A stretch of 64,000 nucleotides of DNA from positions 1 through 64,000 of the forward strand of contig JAFRLQ010000004.1 of assembly GCA_017431145.1 (NCBI GenBank), in the 5' to 3' direction. Below, piece after piece: positions 38,821-49,354 of this stretch (positions are counted from its first letter, which is position 1; each line of letters starts with the position of its first letter). This DNA comes from Clostridia bacterium. GTDB lineage: Bacteria > Bacillota > Clostridia > Christensenellales > Maliibacteriaceae. A model generated the notes under the pieces. That model worked only from the letters and a program-made list of their open reading frames with translations, was not told the origin of the DNA and made no database searches. Made by a program: the position numbers and the translations under genes.

Positions 38821-39420
38821 CTATTCTTTCTGTTCTTTCTTGTTATTTACGATCTCATCAACAAGGCCGTACTCAACTGCATCTTCAGCCCAAAGATAAA
38901 AATCCCGTTCTACGTCTTTCTCGATTACCGATACATCTTTCCCGGTATTATCCGCCAGGATCTGATTCATCCTCTTTTTGATACGAAGAATATGCTGTGC
39001 TGCAATTGCAATATCAGTCGCCTGTCCCTGTGCACCGCCTGACGGCTGGTGGATCATCACTTCAGCATTTGGAAGGCAGAACCTCTTCCCCTTCGCGCCT
39101 GCCGCCAGCAGAAATGCTCCCATCGAAGCAGCCATTCCGACACACAGTGTCGAAACATCGCATTTGATGTACTGCATCGTATCATAGATCGCCATTCCGG
39201 CGGTAACAGATCCTCCCGGGCTGTTAATGTAAAGCATAATATCCTTGTCGGGGTCTTCTGCTTCCAGAAAAAGCATTTGAGCAACAACAAGATTGGCCAT
39301 CTCATCGTAAATTTCACCAGACAGGAAGATAATCCTGTCTTTCAGCAGACGAGAATAAATATCATACGAACGCTCGCCCCTGCTTGTTTGCTCTATTACA
39401 ATTGGCACAAGATTACTCAT
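38821..39420 (-). CDS. clpP: ATP-dependent Clp protease proteolytic subunit ClpP
   Basis: A 199-aa serine peptidase that forms the tetradecameric ClpP chamber. The catalytic Ser is in [10 protein letters not shown] and the His in MIHQPSGG; the Asp is in the [19 protein letters not shown] segment. The N-terminal sequence ([20 protein letters not shown]) is typical and needs no long propeptide. AAAGGAG is six bases before the ATG. An unusual long hairpin lies in its leader (39440-39478), between tig and clpP. Confidence 0.96.
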   Translation of the reverse strand: MSNLVPIVIEQTSRGERSYDIYSRLLKDRIIFLSGEIYDEMANLVVAQMLFLEAEDPDKDIMLYINSPGGSVTAGMAIYDTMQYIKCDVSTLCVGMAASMGAFLLAAGAKGKRFCLPNAEVMIHQPSGGAQGQATDIAIAAQHILRIKKRMNQILADNTGKDVSVIEKDVERDFYLWAEDAVEYGLVDEIVNNKKEQKE

Positions 39421-39439
39421 GATGTACTCCTTTAAGCAT

Positions 39440-39478
39440 AACGCGCCACATTAGAATGCTCTCTAATGGTGGCGCGCC
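39440..39478 (-). promoter_or_regulatory. Long GC-rich stem-loop in the clpP leader
   Basis: Arms around 39441-39455 and 39461-39478 form a stem of about 15 bp with one bulged base. It contains a GCGCGCCAC/GTGGCGCG core and a short loop. It lies between the tig stop and the clpP start. It lacks a strong T run on the minus strand (TTATGCTT follows), so it may be a weak terminator, an mRNA processing or stability element, or an RNA control structure. Confidence 0.6.
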
Positions 39479-39495
39479 TTATTGTTTGGTCGATG

Positions 39496-40818
39496 TTATT
39501 CAGCAGCCTGCTCCTCATCGGAATCCTTTTTCACTTCAATTGCAACCGCATTTTCCCTTAGGAAATCCATTGCTTTCTCAAGTCTCAGATCCTGTCTCAA
39601 ATAGACCATCTGATCTGCATCAAGTCTGCTCTTGATATCCTCAACATCCTGCTGGGTGCTCTCGGCAATCTCCTTGAAGTTCTGCTCAACATCCTCTTCT
39701 GTTACTTCGATACTCTCAGCATTTGCAATGGCTTCGAGCACAAGCTGGCTCTTGACCCGGCGTCCCGCTTCGGCGCGATAGCGTTCCCGGATATCCTCCA
39801 TTTTGCTGTTCGTATACTTCATAAACATATCAAGCGATAATCCCTGATACTGAAGGCTGCGCTCCATATCCTGAACAAGAACGTCAATCTCGCGTTCAAT
39901 CATTCCATTCGGAATATCAACGTTTGCATTCTCAACGACCTTTGTCAGAAGATCATTATCGAACTCATTTTTTGCTCTGTCTGCCGCATCCTTCTCAAGG
40001 CGCTGTCTTACGTTTGCACGATATTCATCCAAAGTATCGCATTCGTCGGAAATATCTTTTACAAACTCATCGTCAATTTCAGGAAGCTGTTTTTCCCGGA
40101 CAGTGTTAACCTTCACGTGGAAAACCGCATCCTTACCCTTCAGATCTTCAGCATGATACTCTTCGGGAAAAGTCACGTTGATATCTTTTTCTTCGCCGGC
40201 TTTCATTCCGACAAGCTGCTCTTCAAATCCAGGGATAAATTGTCCGCTTCCGATAGTCAAAGGATAAGCTTTTGCCTCACCGCCTTCAAACGGCACTCCA
40301 TCCACTGTTCCGAGATAATCAATATTTGCCTCGTCGCCATTGACTATTTCACGTTCAACTTCTTCAAAACGGGCGAGTCTTTCTCTTGCACGTTCAATAT
40401 CTTCGTCAATCTGTGACTCCTGAACCTCATACACGTTCTTTTCGATTTCAATTCCCTTGTACTCGCCAAGCTCCACTTCAGGCTTCAGATCAACCGTAGC
40501 AGTGAAAACAAAACCGTTATCATCCATGCTCACAACATCGATAGAGGGGTAGTCCACGGGTTCAAGTTCATGCTCTCTGACTGCTTCCTGATATGCGTCG
40601 AAATAGACCGCTTCAGCGGCGTCTCCATAAAACACCTCTTTGCCATACATCTGTTCAATGATGTGTCTCGGCGCCTTTCCCTTGCGGAAGCCGGGAACCA
40701 TAATGCTGCCGCGATTCTTCAGATACGCGTCGCGTACGGCTTTCTGAAAGGTCTCTGCGTCTACCGTAATCGTAAGTTTGACTTGGTTTTTTTCGCCTTT
40801 TTCAATTGTTGAGGTCAT
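39496..40818 (-). CDS. tig: Trigger factor
   Basis: A 440-aa ribosome-bound chaperone with peptidyl-prolyl isomerase activity. The ribosome-binding signature is MVPGFRKGKAPRHIIEQMYG. The PPIase domain (NGDEANIDYLGTVDGVPFEG to TFPEEYHAEDLKGKDAVFHV) and the C-terminal helical arms follow. GGAAGGAG lies six bases before the ATG at 40816-40818; the upstream extension in the same frame is spurious. It leads the tig-clpP-clpX-lon-engB series, the order found in Bacillus and Clostridium. Confidence 0.95.
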   Translation of the reverse strand: MTSTIEKGEKNQVKLTITVDAETFQKAVRDAYLKNRGSIMVPGFRKGKAPRHIIEQMYGKEVFYGDAAEAVYFDAYQEAVREHELEPVDYPSIDVVSMDDNGFVFTATVDLKPEVELGEYKGIEIEKNVYEVQESQIDEDIERARERLARFEEVEREIVNGDEANIDYLGTVDGVPFEGGEAKAYPLTIGSGQFIPGFEEQLVGMKAGEEKDINVTFPEEYHAEDLKGKDAVFHVKVNTVREKQLPEIDDEFVKDISDECDTLDEYRANVRQRLEKDAADRAKNEFDNDLLTKVVENANVDIPNGMIEREIDVLVQDMERSLQYQGLSLDMFMKYTNSKMEDIRERYRAEAGRRVKSQLVLEAIANAESIEVTEEDVEQNFKEIAESTQQDVEDIKSRLDADQMVYLRQDLRLEKAMDFLRENAVAIEVKKDSDEEQAAE

Positions 40819-40980
40819 AATTGACTCCTTCCCGATTTTGCACATTTTCCAATAAAAGAATGCTGCCACTCTTTATGAACATACCAATTTATTGTATCAC
40901 ATGGAGTATCAAAAAACAAGTAATACACGGTTCTTCATTTCCGTTAGTAAGCGCATCCTTTCTTATAAGCCGTATGGCTT

Positions 40981-43569
40981 TCAGGAAACAGTCTCTTCGG
41001 CAACACTGAACGCAAGATTCCCGTCCTTTTCATCGATCAGCACGGTCTTTCCCGCAGTTGCATTTCCGGCAAGGACCAGTTTCGCAATCGGAGTCTCGAC
41101 CTCCTTCTGAATGAACCTCTGCACAGGCCGCGCGCCGAATTCCGGCGAATACGCTTCATTAGCGATCAGCTGCACTGCTTTGTCCGTTGTCTGCAGCTGA
41201 ATGTCCATTTCTCTGATGCGTTCTGCAAGCGCTTCAATCTGCAGCCTCACGATTCTCTCTATCGCATCCTGTGTCAGCGGCGTAAAGAACACAATGTCGT
41301 CGATCCTGTTAAGGAATTCAGGTTTGAAACTCGCCCGAAGGAGCTGGTTGACTTTTTCTTTTGTAGTATCGGAGAGTGTACCGTCTTTCATTCCATCATT
41401 GAGAAGAATATGGCTTCCCAGGTTGGAGGTCATAATAATAACGGTGTTTTTGAAATCGACTGTCTTCCCGTGTCCATCTGTCAGCCGGCCATCATCCAAG
41501 ACCTGCAGAAGAATATCCCATACTTCCGGATGTGCTTTTTCAATTTCGTCGAAAAGTATCACAGAATAGGGTTTTCTCCTGACTGCTTCCGTCAATTGTC
41601 CGCCCTCGTCATATCCTACGTATCCCGGAGGCGCTCCGATCAGTCTGGAAGTACTGTGTTTTTCCATGTACTCACTCATATCAATTCTGACAATATTGTT
41701 TTCATCGTCAAACATTGCATTGGCCAATGCCTTTGCCAAAGCGGTCTTACCAACGCCTGTCGGGCCGAGGAACAGGAATGAACCGATCGGTTTGTTTCTG
41801 TCCTTTAAACCAGCCCGTGCTCTCATGACAGCATCGGCAACCGTTGTCACCGCTTCATCCTGGCCAATGATCCTCTTATGCAGGTTTTGGTCCAAATGGA
41901 GCAGCTTGTCACGTTCTCCCTGCATCAGTTTATCCACGGGAATCCCCGTCCATTTTGCAACAACTTCTGCGATTTCCGCTTCTGTTACCGCACCGGTCAG
42001 CATAGTCTCGGAAGTGCTTTTATTCAGTGCATTTACAGCCTCCTCCAGTTTGGGAAGTTCTCCGTACTGCAGAACAGCCAGTTTTTCCAGATCATATTCG
42101 CGCTTTGCCTTTTCGATCTGATTGCGGACATCTTCCAGTTTTTCCTGGAGTTCTTTGCTCTGCTGCATTCTTGCTTTGTCAGCTTCCCAGCGGGCACGCT
42201 GCTCCTGCACGGAAACGTTCAGGGCATTGATATCCGTTTCAATTCTTTCCAGCCGTTCCTTGCTTTTCTCGTCTGTTTCTTTTTTCAGTACTTCTCTTTC
42301 GATTTCCAGCTGCATCAGTCTTCTGGTTGTTTCATCCAATTCAGAAGGCATTGAATCCATTTCGGTACGTATCATCGCAGCCGCTTCATCCATCAAATCA
42401 ATAGCTTTATCCGGAAGGAATCTTTCGGAAATATACCGATCCGAAAGTGTGACCGCAGCAATCAGAGCGCTGTCAGTGATCTTCACTCCATGATGTATCT
42501 CAAATTTTTCCTTGATGCCTCTGAGTATCGAAATGCTGTCTTCCACGGAAGGCGGATCCACGAGTACGGTCTGGAATCTGCGTTCCAGTGCCGCATCCGT
42601 CTCGATATGTTTTCTGTATTCGTCCAGTGTTGTCGCACCGATCATATGCAGCTGTCCGCGCGCCAGCATGGGTTTCAGCAGGTTGCCCGCGTCCATTGCG
42701 CCTTCCGAAGCACCGGCTCCGACTATCGTATGCAATTCATCGATGAAAAGCAGTATCTCACCTTCTGAATCCGCGATTTCATTCAGTACGGCTTTCAGTC
42801 GTTCTTCAAATTCACCTCTGTATTTCGCGCCGGCGATCAAAGCTCCCATATCCAGAGAAAAGACCGTTTTGTTCTTCAAACCCTCCGGAACATCTCCCTG
42901 AACGATCCTTTGCGCGATGCCTTCGACAATAGCTGTCTTTCCTACACCAGGTTCGCCAATCAGTACCGGATTGTTTTTAGTGCGCCTTGACAGGATCCTG
43001 ATTACTCTGCGGATTTCAGCGTCTCTTCCGATAACCGGATCAAGCTTTCCGGATTTCGCCATTTCAGTCAAGTCATAACCGTATTTTTTCAAAACCTCAT
43101 ATGTGTCTTCAGGGTTGTCACTTGTGATTTTTCGATTGCTTCTTACCTTCTGCAGTGCTTCAAGGAATTTTTCTTTTGTTATCCCCTGATTGTTCAACCA
43201 CTGATTCATTTCACGGTTTTCGAAAAAAGCAATATAGAAGTGTTCAGTGCCGATATACTCGTCTCCGAACCGCTCCGCTTCCTTCTGTGCCTGCACAAGG
43301 AGCTTTCCCAGTTCTCGCGAAACGGAAGGCATCCCACCGCCAGAACTCACTTGCGGACCCCTAGCAAAACCTTCTCTGATTGATCTGATCTGATTCTGAG
43401 GATCAACCCCGATCGATATCATTAGTTGCGGGATCAGTCCGTCGTTCTGTTCCAGTAATGAAAGATTCAGATGCTGAAGCCTTACTTCAGGACTGTTGTA
43501 CTCCAATGCAATATTCTGAGCATTCTGCAGCGCTTGCGCTGCTTTTTGCGTCCAATTATTCATTTCCAT
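40981..43569 (-). CDS. clpB: ATP-dependent disaggregase ClpB
   Basis: A protein of about 862 aa that reactivates aggregated proteins with DnaK. It has the N domain, a first AAA+ module with Walker A GEPGVGKT, a long middle coiled-coil domain (about residues 410-520, the ClpB hallmark), and a second AAA+ module with GPTGVGKT. I see no ClpP-docking tripeptide loop. ATG at 43567-43569 is eight bases after AGAGG; the TTG two codons earlier is less likely. It has its own promoter and a CtsR-like box (43599-43615), not a CIRCE. Confidence 0.95.
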   Translation of the reverse strand: MEMNNWTQKAAQALQNAQNIALEYNSPEVRLQHLNLSLLEQNDGLIPQLMISIGVDPQNQIRSIREGFARGPQVSSGGGMPSVSRELGKLLVQAQKEAERFGDEYIGTEHFYIAFFENREMNQWLNNQGITKEKFLEALQKVRSNRKITSDNPEDTYEVLKKYGYDLTEMAKSGKLDPVIGRDAEIRRVIRILSRRTKNNPVLIGEPGVGKTAIVEGIAQRIVQGDVPEGLKNKTVFSLDMGALIAGAKYRGEFEERLKAVLNEIADSEGEILLFIDELHTIVGAGASEGAMDAGNLLKPMLARGQLHMIGATTLDEYRKHIETDAALERRFQTVLVDPPSVEDSISILRGIKEKFEIHHGVKITDSALIAAVTLSDRYISERFLPDKAIDLMDEAAAMIRTEMDSMPSELDETTRRLMQLEIEREVLKKETDEKSKERLERIETDINALNVSVQEQRARWEADKARMQQSKELQEKLEDVRNQIEKAKREYDLEKLAVLQYGELPKLEEAVNALNKSTSETMLTGAVTEAEIAEVVAKWTGIPVDKLMQGERDKLLHLDQNLHKRIIGQDEAVTTVADAVMRARAGLKDRNKPIGSFLFLGPTGVGKTALAKALANAMFDDENNIVRIDMSEYMEKHSTSRLIGAPPGYVGYDEGGQLTEAVRRKPYSVILFDEIEKAHPEVWDILLQVLDDGRLTDGHGKTVDFKNTVIIMTSNLGSHILLNDGMKDGTLSDTTKEKVNQLLRASFKPEFLNRIDDIVFFTPLTQDAIERIVRLQIEALAERIREMDIQLQTTDKAVQLIANEAYSPEFGARPVQRFIQKEVETPIAKLVLAGNATAGKTVLIDEKDGNLAFSVAEETVS

Positions 43570-43598
43570 AATCAAAACCTCTTTTCAAGGAATTAGTC

Positions 43599-43615
43599 TT
43601 TGACTTTCCTTGACT
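43599..43615 (-). promoter_or_regulatory. CtsR-type operator at the clpB start site
   Basis: Read on the minus strand, AGTCAAG-GAA-AGTCAAA is a direct heptad repeat matching the CtsR consensus RGTCAAA-NAN-RGTCAAA with one mismatch. It begins three bases downstream of the -10 box, over the expected start point, a good position for repression. The ctsR gene is not in this window. Confidence 0.7.
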
Positions 43616-43617
43616 TT

Positions 43618-43646
43618 AATATATAGCTAAATAATGTTCTTGTCAA
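43618..43646 (-). promoter_or_regulatory. Promoter of clpB
   Basis: On the minus strand a perfect TTGACA (43641-43646) and TATATT (43618-43623) are 17 bases apart. The -35 box touches the end of the rnpB terminator. Confidence 0.85.
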
Positions 43647-43674
43647 CAAAAAACTCCCGGTTACCCGGAAGTTT
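43647..43674 (-). terminator. Terminator of rnpB
   Basis: The minus strand reads AACTTCCGGG, a short loop, CCGGGAGTT and a T run. It follows the RNase P RNA 3' end by about eight bases. Confidence 0.9.
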
Positions 43675-43681
43675 TAAATTT

Positions 43682-44005
43682 GAGTCGGATCTATAAGCCG
43701 AGTTTTGTCTGGAACGATCATCTATCTAGATCAATTGTTACCAATTGATTCAAGCGATTATTGGGGAATGTGACGGGCCGCCACTCTCTCCCACCAATCT
43801 TGCTCCGGATGGGGTTTACATGACGGACAAGTCGCCAAGCCGCCGGTGAGCTCTTACCTCGCCTTTCCACCCTTACACTTAACGTGCGGTTTATTTCTGT
43901 TGCACTTTCCCTGAAGTCGCCTTCGCCGGGTGTTACCCGGCACCCTGCCCTATGGAGCTCGGACTTTCCTCGTGATTCTTCATCCCGCGATCGTTCGATC
44001 CGCTC
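43682..44005 (-). ncRNA. rnpB: RNase P RNA (type A-like)
   Basis: The catalytic RNA that trims the 5' leader of pre-tRNAs. The hallmark CRI block GAGGAAAGTCC is near the 5' end. AGGGCAGGGTGCCGGGTAAC and GGAAAGTGCAACAGAAA follow, and the distal conserved end is read as ACTCGGCTTATAGATCC. The two ends form P1 (GAGCGGATC against GATCCGACTC, imperfect). The arrangement and about 324-nt length fit the ancestral type A, not Bacillus type B. The gene follows the coiled-coil zinc-ribbon gene by five bases, so its promoter probably lies inside that gene. Confidence 0.93.
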
Positions 44006-44010
44006 AAAAA

Positions 44011-44727
44011 TTAGAATTCATCAATAAAAAGCATTCGTCCGCAGTTCTCACAATCAAGAATGCTGCCTGAAGATTTGATCTTGTTCAGAACAAACGGGGC
44101 TATCTGCATATTGCAGCCGCTGCACTGTGAAGAAACAACGCGCGCGACAGGGTTCGCATGTCTCCCCTTAATGCTCTGATAATGCTGAAGCAGAGATTTA
44201 TCGATCAGCTTCCCGATTTCGTCGCGTTCTGCCTTTAATGGCGCAGTCTCCTTGTTGATCTTTTCCGCTTCCTCGTCATACTTCGCTTTCAATGCCGGAT
44301 ACTCTTTTTTCGTCTTTGCGATTTTTTCACGCATTTCCTCCAGCTGCGCGCTTTGTGAAGTCAACTGATTCGTAAGCTTGACCAGTTCTTTTTCTCTGCG
44401 GCTCATATTATCTGCCCACTGAGCAGATCTCTGTCTGATGCCGGTCAGCTGATCTCTGGTCATCTCATCATAGTTCAGACTGTCAATGCTTTCGTATTCA
44501 TCCGAAGACTTTTTGCATTCCCTGGATACGATTTCGAGTTTGTTCTGAATTTCCTGAGCTTCTCCCTCCATCCTGGAAACATTGACCTGCTGTTCTTTCA
44601 GGTATGCAACTGAACGGGAAAGCTTCTTCCTCAGCTGAGAGTTTTTCAGAACGTTCTCTCTCTTGTCGATTTCCTGATCGATTTTCTGATATTCCCAAAG
44701 ATTTCTCATCTGTTCACTATAATTCAA
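44011..44727 (-). CDS. Coiled-coil protein with C-terminal zinc ribbon (CT398-like)
   Basis: A 238-aa protein. Residues about 10-175 are a long coiled coil. The C-terminus is a zinc ribbon with CSGCNMQI and LDCENCGRML. Homologues (CT398, C4-type zinc ribbon) are widespread and often adjacent to nif3-like genes; proposed links to RNA polymerase or secretion factors are not settled. The start is TTG at 44727 with AAGGA about eleven bases before; an ATG six codons in is possible. It is cotranscribed with nif3-like and trmK. Confidence 0.8.
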   Translation of the reverse strand: MNYSEQMRNLWEYQKIDQEIDKRENVLKNSQLRKKLSRSVAYLKEQQVNVSRMEGEAQEIQNKLEIVSRECKKSSDEYESIDSLNYDEMTRDQLTGIRQRSAQWADNMSRREKELVKLTNQLTSQSAQLEEMREKIAKTKKEYPALKAKYDEEAEKINKETAPLKAERDEIGKLIDKSLLQHYQSIKGRHANPVARVVSSQCSGCNMQIAPFVLNKIKSSGSILDCENCGRMLFIDEF

Positions 44728-44774
44728 CAGACACCAATTCCTTCCTTAACAATAATTCCGTCCGTACAGGCCGG

Positions 44775-45584
44775 TCAAAACGCCAGCCGCCGCGTTACCA
44801 TCTGTTTCTCTTCTATCACAATAGGTATGTCATATTCTAAATGATTCAGGTGTTTTTGTAAAGCATCCTTGACAGCGGCCAAAACCCAATACTCCGTTTC
44901 ATAATGGCCGGCAACAATGATCGCGATATCGTTATCCAAAGCAAAAACACGTTCATGATGCTTCGCCTCACCTGTGATCAGCACATCACAACCAAAAGCC
45001 CTGGCTTCTTTCAACAGGAATCCGCCTGACCCTCCGCACAGAAACGCCGAATGTATCTTCTTTTCCGGATCACCGATGATCTCGATGCCGTTGCTTTCCA
45101 GCATGCGCATAACATGCTTTCCCGTTTCCGCCAATGTCATCTCTTGTGGCAGCATGCACCTGCGTCCGATTCCGGGATGTCCGTCGATGATTTCCGAAAC
45201 TGGGTCCTTCCAGCCGAGCTTCGCACAAAGCACATCATTGACCCCGCCTGCAGCGCAATCCAGATTCGTATGTGCCGTATAAAGTGCTACATCGTTTTGC
45301 GCACAAAACAAAGCGGTCTGTTCGTCTTCCCAAACCTCTCTTTGTACAAATGACTTGACAGCGTTTGCAATAAACAGAGGATGATGTGTGATCATCAGGT
45401 TGCAATGATTCTCGACGGCCTTTCTGACCGACCGTTTATTTGCGTCAAGCGCCAGATAGATTCCTTTTACCTGCGCCAATTCTGACCCGACCGTCATGCC
45501 CGGATTGTCAAAATCCTCCGCCCACTCTTCAGGAGCCCAGTTTCTCATGCAAACAATAATATCCTTAACCGTACATACATTCAT
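44775..45584 (-). CDS. Nif3-like dinuclear metal centre protein
   Basis: A 269-aa NIF3/YqfO family protein. Metal ligands appear in the N-terminal half in ITHHPLF, a typical NIF3 pair, and TAHTNLD. The C-terminal half has GEAKHHE and GHYETEY. The fold is a hexameric toroid. It has been called GTP cyclohydrolase I type 2, but that activity is doubtful. The start ATG abuts the trmK stop (TGAATG). The trmK-nif3 pair is conserved in Firmicutes. Confidence 0.88.
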   Translation of the reverse strand: MNVCTVKDIIVCMRNWAPEEWAEDFDNPGMTVGSELAQVKGIYLALDANKRSVRKAVENHCNLMITHHPLFIANAVKSFVQREVWEDEQTALFCAQNDVALYTAHTNLDCAAGGVNDVLCAKLGWKDPVSEIIDGHPGIGRRCMLPQEMTLAETGKHVMRMLESNGIEIIGDPEKKIHSAFLCGGSGGFLLKEARAFGCDVLITGEAKHHERVFALDNDIAIIVAGHYETEYWVLAAVKDALQKHLNHLEYDIPIVIEEKQMVTRRLAF

Positions 45585-46280
45585 TCAGATTTCCTCCAAA
45601 TACTGAAGCGTTTTTTCCGTGTCTGACAATTCTTGCCTGATCATTGCAATTCTGTCTGCATACTCAGTTCCACTGATCATCTCAAGAGCTTTCTGAAGTG
45701 CTTTTTGATGCTTATGCAGTCTTTTCTTCAAAAGGTCATCCTTTCTCTTCAAAAGATAATGGCCGTATTTCAGATCGAATTCTTCCGTGTGTTCCTCGCA
45801 TCCATGTTCAACAAAGATCAACGAATAGACGCGGTTCTGCTCCTCAATCGTCTGTTCGTCTTTTATCCTGAGTCCTAAACCGGGCAGTCGGCGTCTCAAT
45901 GTCTCCACGTCGGTAGAAGGCAGCAAAAACAATTCCTTAACGGCTGAAATGCGTTCATGTCCCTTTTCCAGAATGTCCGCAATGACATAACCGCCGATGC
46001 CAGCAATGACGACATACTCGATACCGTCATCCTCATCCGCGACGGAAAGTCCGTCACCGCATCTGCAAGACACTCTTTCTTCGAGAGCATGCTGTTTCAC
46101 AATGTATTCTGTTTTTTGCAGTGCATGCGGACTGATATCGCTCGCAATGATTCTGATATCCGGATACTTCTCTGTCAGTAGCAGTTCCAGTTTCCCGTGA
46201 TCGCATCCAATATCGAGCAGACAGCTGCATTCCGGTATCCGGTCGGCAAGAAACTGCATTCGTTTTGAATCCGTTTTCAT
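45585..46280 (-). CDS. trmK: tRNA (adenine-22 N1)-methyltransferase TrmK
   Basis: A 231-aa SAM-dependent methyltransferase making m1A22 in tRNA. The Rossmann motif reads LLDIGCDHGKLELLL. The catalytic region is VIAGIGGYVIADIL, corresponding to the AGMGG loop of TrmK. A C-terminal coiled coil (LKRKDDLLKKRLHKHQKALQ) is usual. The GAGGAG ribosome site is close to the ATG and directly after the rpoD terminator hairpin, so translation and termination overlap. Confidence 0.92.
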   Translation of the reverse strand: MKTDSKRMQFLADRIPECSCLLDIGCDHGKLELLLTEKYPDIRIIASDISPHALQKTEYIVKQHALEERVSCRCGDGLSVADEDDGIEYVVIAGIGGYVIADILEKGHERISAVKELFLLPSTDVETLRRRLPGLGLRIKDEQTIEEQNRVYSLIFVEHGCEEHTEEFDLKYGHYLLKRKDDLLKKRLHKHQKALQKALEMISGTEYADRIAMIRQELSDTEKTLQYLEEI

Positions 46281-46289
46281 TTTCTCCTC

Positions 46290-46321
46290 AAAAAACTGAA
46301 CATGTTCTCACATGTTCAGTT
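46290..46321 (-). terminator. Terminator between rpoD and trmK
   Basis: AACTGAACATG and CATGTTCAGTT arms with a five-base loop (11-bp stem), then a T6 run on the minus strand. The trmK Shine-Dalgarno starts immediately after. Confidence 0.88.
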
Positions 46322-46328
46322 CTCTTGT

Positions 46329-47492
46329 TTAAGACTCAAGAAAATCTTTCAGTTTTTTCGATCTGGACGGGTGTCTCAGTTTCCTGAGTGCCTTCGCTTC
46401 GATCTGCCGGATCCTTTCTCTTGTTACGTTGAATTCTTTTCCAACTTCTTCCAACGTTCTCGCTCTGCCGTCCTCCAAACCGAACCTCAGACTCAAAACG
46501 CGCCGTTCGCGATACGTCAGAGTATCAAGGACTTCCGAAAGCTGTTCTTTCAAAAGCATAAACGCAGCTGCATCCACAGGTGCAGGAGCATCATCATCCG
46601 GAATAAAATCTCCAAGATGACTGTCTTCTTCTTCGCCGATCGGTGTTTCGAGCGATACAGGCTCCTGCGCGATTTTAATGATCTCACGCACCTTATCCTC
46701 CGAAATCCCCATCACTTTTGCAATCTCTTCGGGTTGAGGATCTCTTCCCAGTTCCTGCTGCAGCTGTCTTGAGACCCTGATTAGTTTATTGATCGTCTCA
46801 ACCATATGCACCGGAATCCTGATTGTTCTGGCTTGGTCGGCAATGGCACGTGTAATCGCCTGGCGGATCCACCACGTCGCATATGTACTGAACTTGTATC
46901 CTTTTTTATAATCAAACTTCTCAACTGCTTTAATTAAACCGAGATTGCCTTCCTGGATCAGGTCCAAAAACAGCATTCCTCTGCCCACATAACGCTTCGC
47001 GATGCTCACAACAAGACGAAGATTCGCCTCAGCAAGCTGCTGCTTTGCCGTTTCGTCACCTGCTTCCATTCTTTTTGCGATCTCAATTTCTTCATCAGCT
47101 GTCAGAAGCGGCACTTTGCCTATTTCCTTAAGATACATACGTACATGATCTTCTACGTTGATGTTCTCAGGGATCGTAACGTCTTGAGATCTCGCTTCTT
47201 CTTCCAGTTCCTCAATGGAAGCGTCCGGTACAAACTCGCTGTCGTCATCCGCATCACTCGAATCTTCGCTCTCATCTGCAGCATCATCCATATCGTCTCC
47301 GTCGATATCACTTTTGTTAACGATATCCACATTCAAAGCTTCCAGACTCTCATACAGGTGTTCCATCTGGTCTACGGACAATTCCACATCTTCAAGTGCA
47401 TCCATGATTTCTTCTCTGGACAGATGCCCTTTCATCCTGCCGATCTCGACTATTTCACGTACGCGTTCCATTTTTTCCTGTTCCGTTTTCAT
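46329..47492 (-). CDS. rpoD: RNA polymerase primary sigma factor (sigma-A)
   Basis: A 387-aa group 1 sigma-70. Region 1.1 is short and acidic. Region 2 has [20 protein letters not shown] and [15 protein letters not shown] (core and -10 binding). Region 4 ends with the DNA-binding helix [17 protein letters not shown]. This is the housekeeping sigma that would recognise the TTGACA/TATAAT promoters seen in this window. GGGAGG is five bases before the ATG, and it starts two bases after the dnaG stop, so dnaG and rpoD form one operon. Confidence 0.97.
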   Translation of the reverse strand: MKTEQEKMERVREIVEIGRMKGHLSREEIMDALEDVELSVDQMEHLYESLEALNVDIVNKSDIDGDDMDDAADESEDSSDADDDSEFVPDASIEELEEEARSQDVTIPENINVEDHVRMYLKEIGKVPLLTADEEIEIAKRMEAGDETAKQQLAEANLRLVVSIAKRYVGRGMLFLDLIQEGNLGLIKAVEKFDYKKGYKFSTYATWWIRQAITRAIADQARTIRIPVHMVETINKLIRVSRQLQQELGRDPQPEEIAKVMGISEDKVREIIKIAQEPVSLETPIGEEEDSHLGDFIPDDDAPAPVDAAAFMLLKEQLSEVLDTLTYRERRVLSLRFGLEDGRARTLEEVGKEFNVTRERIRQIEAKALRKLRHPSRSKKLKDFLES

Positions 47493-47494
47493 TG

Positions 47495-49282
47495 TTACCT
47501 CCCATTCGACACTCTGTTCTTCATCTCATCCTGTATCTGCTTTATTATCAGGATCTGTTCCTCGCTGCTCAGTTTGCCTGAATTCAGTTTCTGCTTCAGC
47601 ATTTCAATCCGTTTCTCTGATTTTGCGTTTTTCTGTCTGATTATCCATTCCCGGAGCATTTCAGGTTCCGGATTCTGTTCTTCCGCACTGAACAATTCAA
47701 GTATTCCAGCTCCGTTAAATCCTTCTGCGTTCAACCTGGTCAGGATGTCCGCCTCTTCCAATCTGGTATTCGTTGCAGCAGCCGTCATCAGCCACTTAAA
47801 AACCGTTTTACACTCTGTTTCCGAGAAATCATCCTCTGAAAGGATCTCCGTTTCTTTCGGCCAGGTTCCGGGATCTGTCATAACCAATGCACGAAGGATC
47901 TGCCTTTGTACCCTGATTTCAGGCGTTATCTCTTTATTATCTTCCGGCTGCTGACGTGTATTCTTCATAGTCCGCTGTGCTTCATTCTTGCCCAGTCTGT
48001 TTTCAGTCTGGGATTGAAGCGCTTCCAGAGAAAAACCTGTTTCAACGCGTAACACTTTAAGATATGACTCTCTTTCGATCGGACTGTCCAGTTTGGAAAT
48101 AATCCCGGCAGCAGCCATCGCATACTGTGTTCTCTGTTCACTGTTGGAAAGATCGTATTTTCTCTTTTCCAAAGCAAGCTCAAACTGTGTCAGCGGCATG
48201 GATTTTTCAAGGCATTCGCGCATTGCGGAAGCACCGCGCTGTTTAATCAGCTCATCTGGGTCAAGTCCGTCAGGCAAAGCAGCAATCCGCACCTCAAGCC
48301 CTGCACGCAAAAGAATATCTGTCCCCCGAAGTGTCGCGCTCTGCCCCGCGGAATCACCGTCATAGAGCAAGATCACTCTTGGCGAAAAGCGTCTGATCAC
48401 TTTTGCCTGGTTCTCTGTCATAGCAGTACCCATCGTTGCCATCGCTCCGGGAAATCCCGCCTGCCACATTGAGATCACATCCATGTATCCCTCTGTGATT
48501 GTTAGAAACTCAATCTGTTTTTCCTTTTTTACAAGATTGATTCCAAAAAGCTGTCTGCGCTTGTTAAATATCGGAGTATCGGGGGAATTGATATACTTCG
48601 GGAGACTGGTGTCAAGCACTCGTCCACCAAAAGCAATGACATTCCCAAATTCATCTAGGATGGGAAACATCAGTCTGTTTCTGAACGAATCGAAGTAACG
48701 TCCCTTTGAAAAACTGAGCAGCCCCAGCTGATGCGCGTCCCTTAACGGAATATGATTCTGTTCAAGTACTCGTCTCAATGAATCCCATGTATTGGGTGCG
48801 AACCCGAGCCCGAATCTTCTGATCATACTTTCAGAAACACCGCGTTTCGTCAGGTATTTTCTTGCCTCCTGCCCGGTTTGAGTGAATAACTGATCACGGA
48901 AATAGCGTGCCGCAAGCGTCATGATTCCCTGCAGACGTTTTCTTTCTTCCTGCTCTCTGCGGTATTTCCGTTCGTCTTCCTCGCTCTGCGGAAGAGGAAC
49001 TCCATTTTTTTCAGCCAAAAACTTTACCGATGAAGCAAAATCAAGATGCTCCATATTCATAATGAAACTGAATACATTTCCGCTCGCTTTGCATCCAAAG
49101 CAATAATACATCTGTTTTTCGGAATCAATGGAAAATGATGCTGTCTTTTCCTGATGAAAGGGGCAGCACGCCCAATATCGTCTGCCCTTCTGTGTTAATG
49201 GAATATATTCCGAGGCAATTGCAACTAAATCAATCTGATTACGAAGTTCATCCAGCCATTCCTGAGGGAAAAACCCGCTCAT
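47495..49282 (-). CDS. dnaG: DNA primase
   Basis: A 595-aa primase that lays RNA primers for replication. The CHC2 zinc-binding domain has [12 protein letters not shown] and CFGC. The TOPRIM domain has [10 protein letters not shown] and [13 protein letters not shown]-terminal helicase-interacting region follows. The second ATG (49280-49282) is seven bases after AAGAGG; the first is too close. The dgt-like gene lies upstream on the same strand; rpoD follows at once. Confidence 0.96.
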   Translation of the reverse strand: MSGFFPQEWLDELRNQIDLVAIASEYIPLTQKGRRYWACCPFHQEKTASFSIDSEKQMYYCFGCKASGNVFSFIMNMEHLDFASSVKFLAEKNGVPLPQSEEDERKYRREQEERKRLQGIMTLAARYFRDQLFTQTGQEARKYLTKRGVSESMIRRFGLGFAPNTWDSLRRVLEQNHIPLRDAHQLGLLSFSKGRYFDSFRNRLMFPILDEFGNVIAFGGRVLDTSLPKYINSPDTPIFNKRRQLFGINLVKKEKQIEFLTITEGYMDVISMWQAGFPGAMATMGTAMTENQAKVIRRFSPRVILLYDGDSAGQSATLRGTDILLRAGLEVRIAALPDGLDPDELIKQRGASAMRECLEKSMPLTQFELALEKRKYDLSNSEQRTQYAMAAAGIISKLDSPIERESYLKVLRVETGFSLEALQSQTENRLGKNEAQRTMKNTRQQPEDNKEITPEIRVQRQILRALVMTDPGTWPKETEILSEDDFSETECKTVFKWLMTAAATNTRLEEADILTRLNAEGFNGAGILELFSAEEQNPEPEMLREWIIRQKNAKSEKRIEMLKQKLNSGKLSSEEQILIIKQIQDEMKNRVSNGR

Positions 49283-49354
49283 GCACATGCCTCTTTTCTT
49301 TTTGTTGTGTAACTAATCTATTCGACAAGAATTCCTGCTTTCCTTTTTCCTTTT

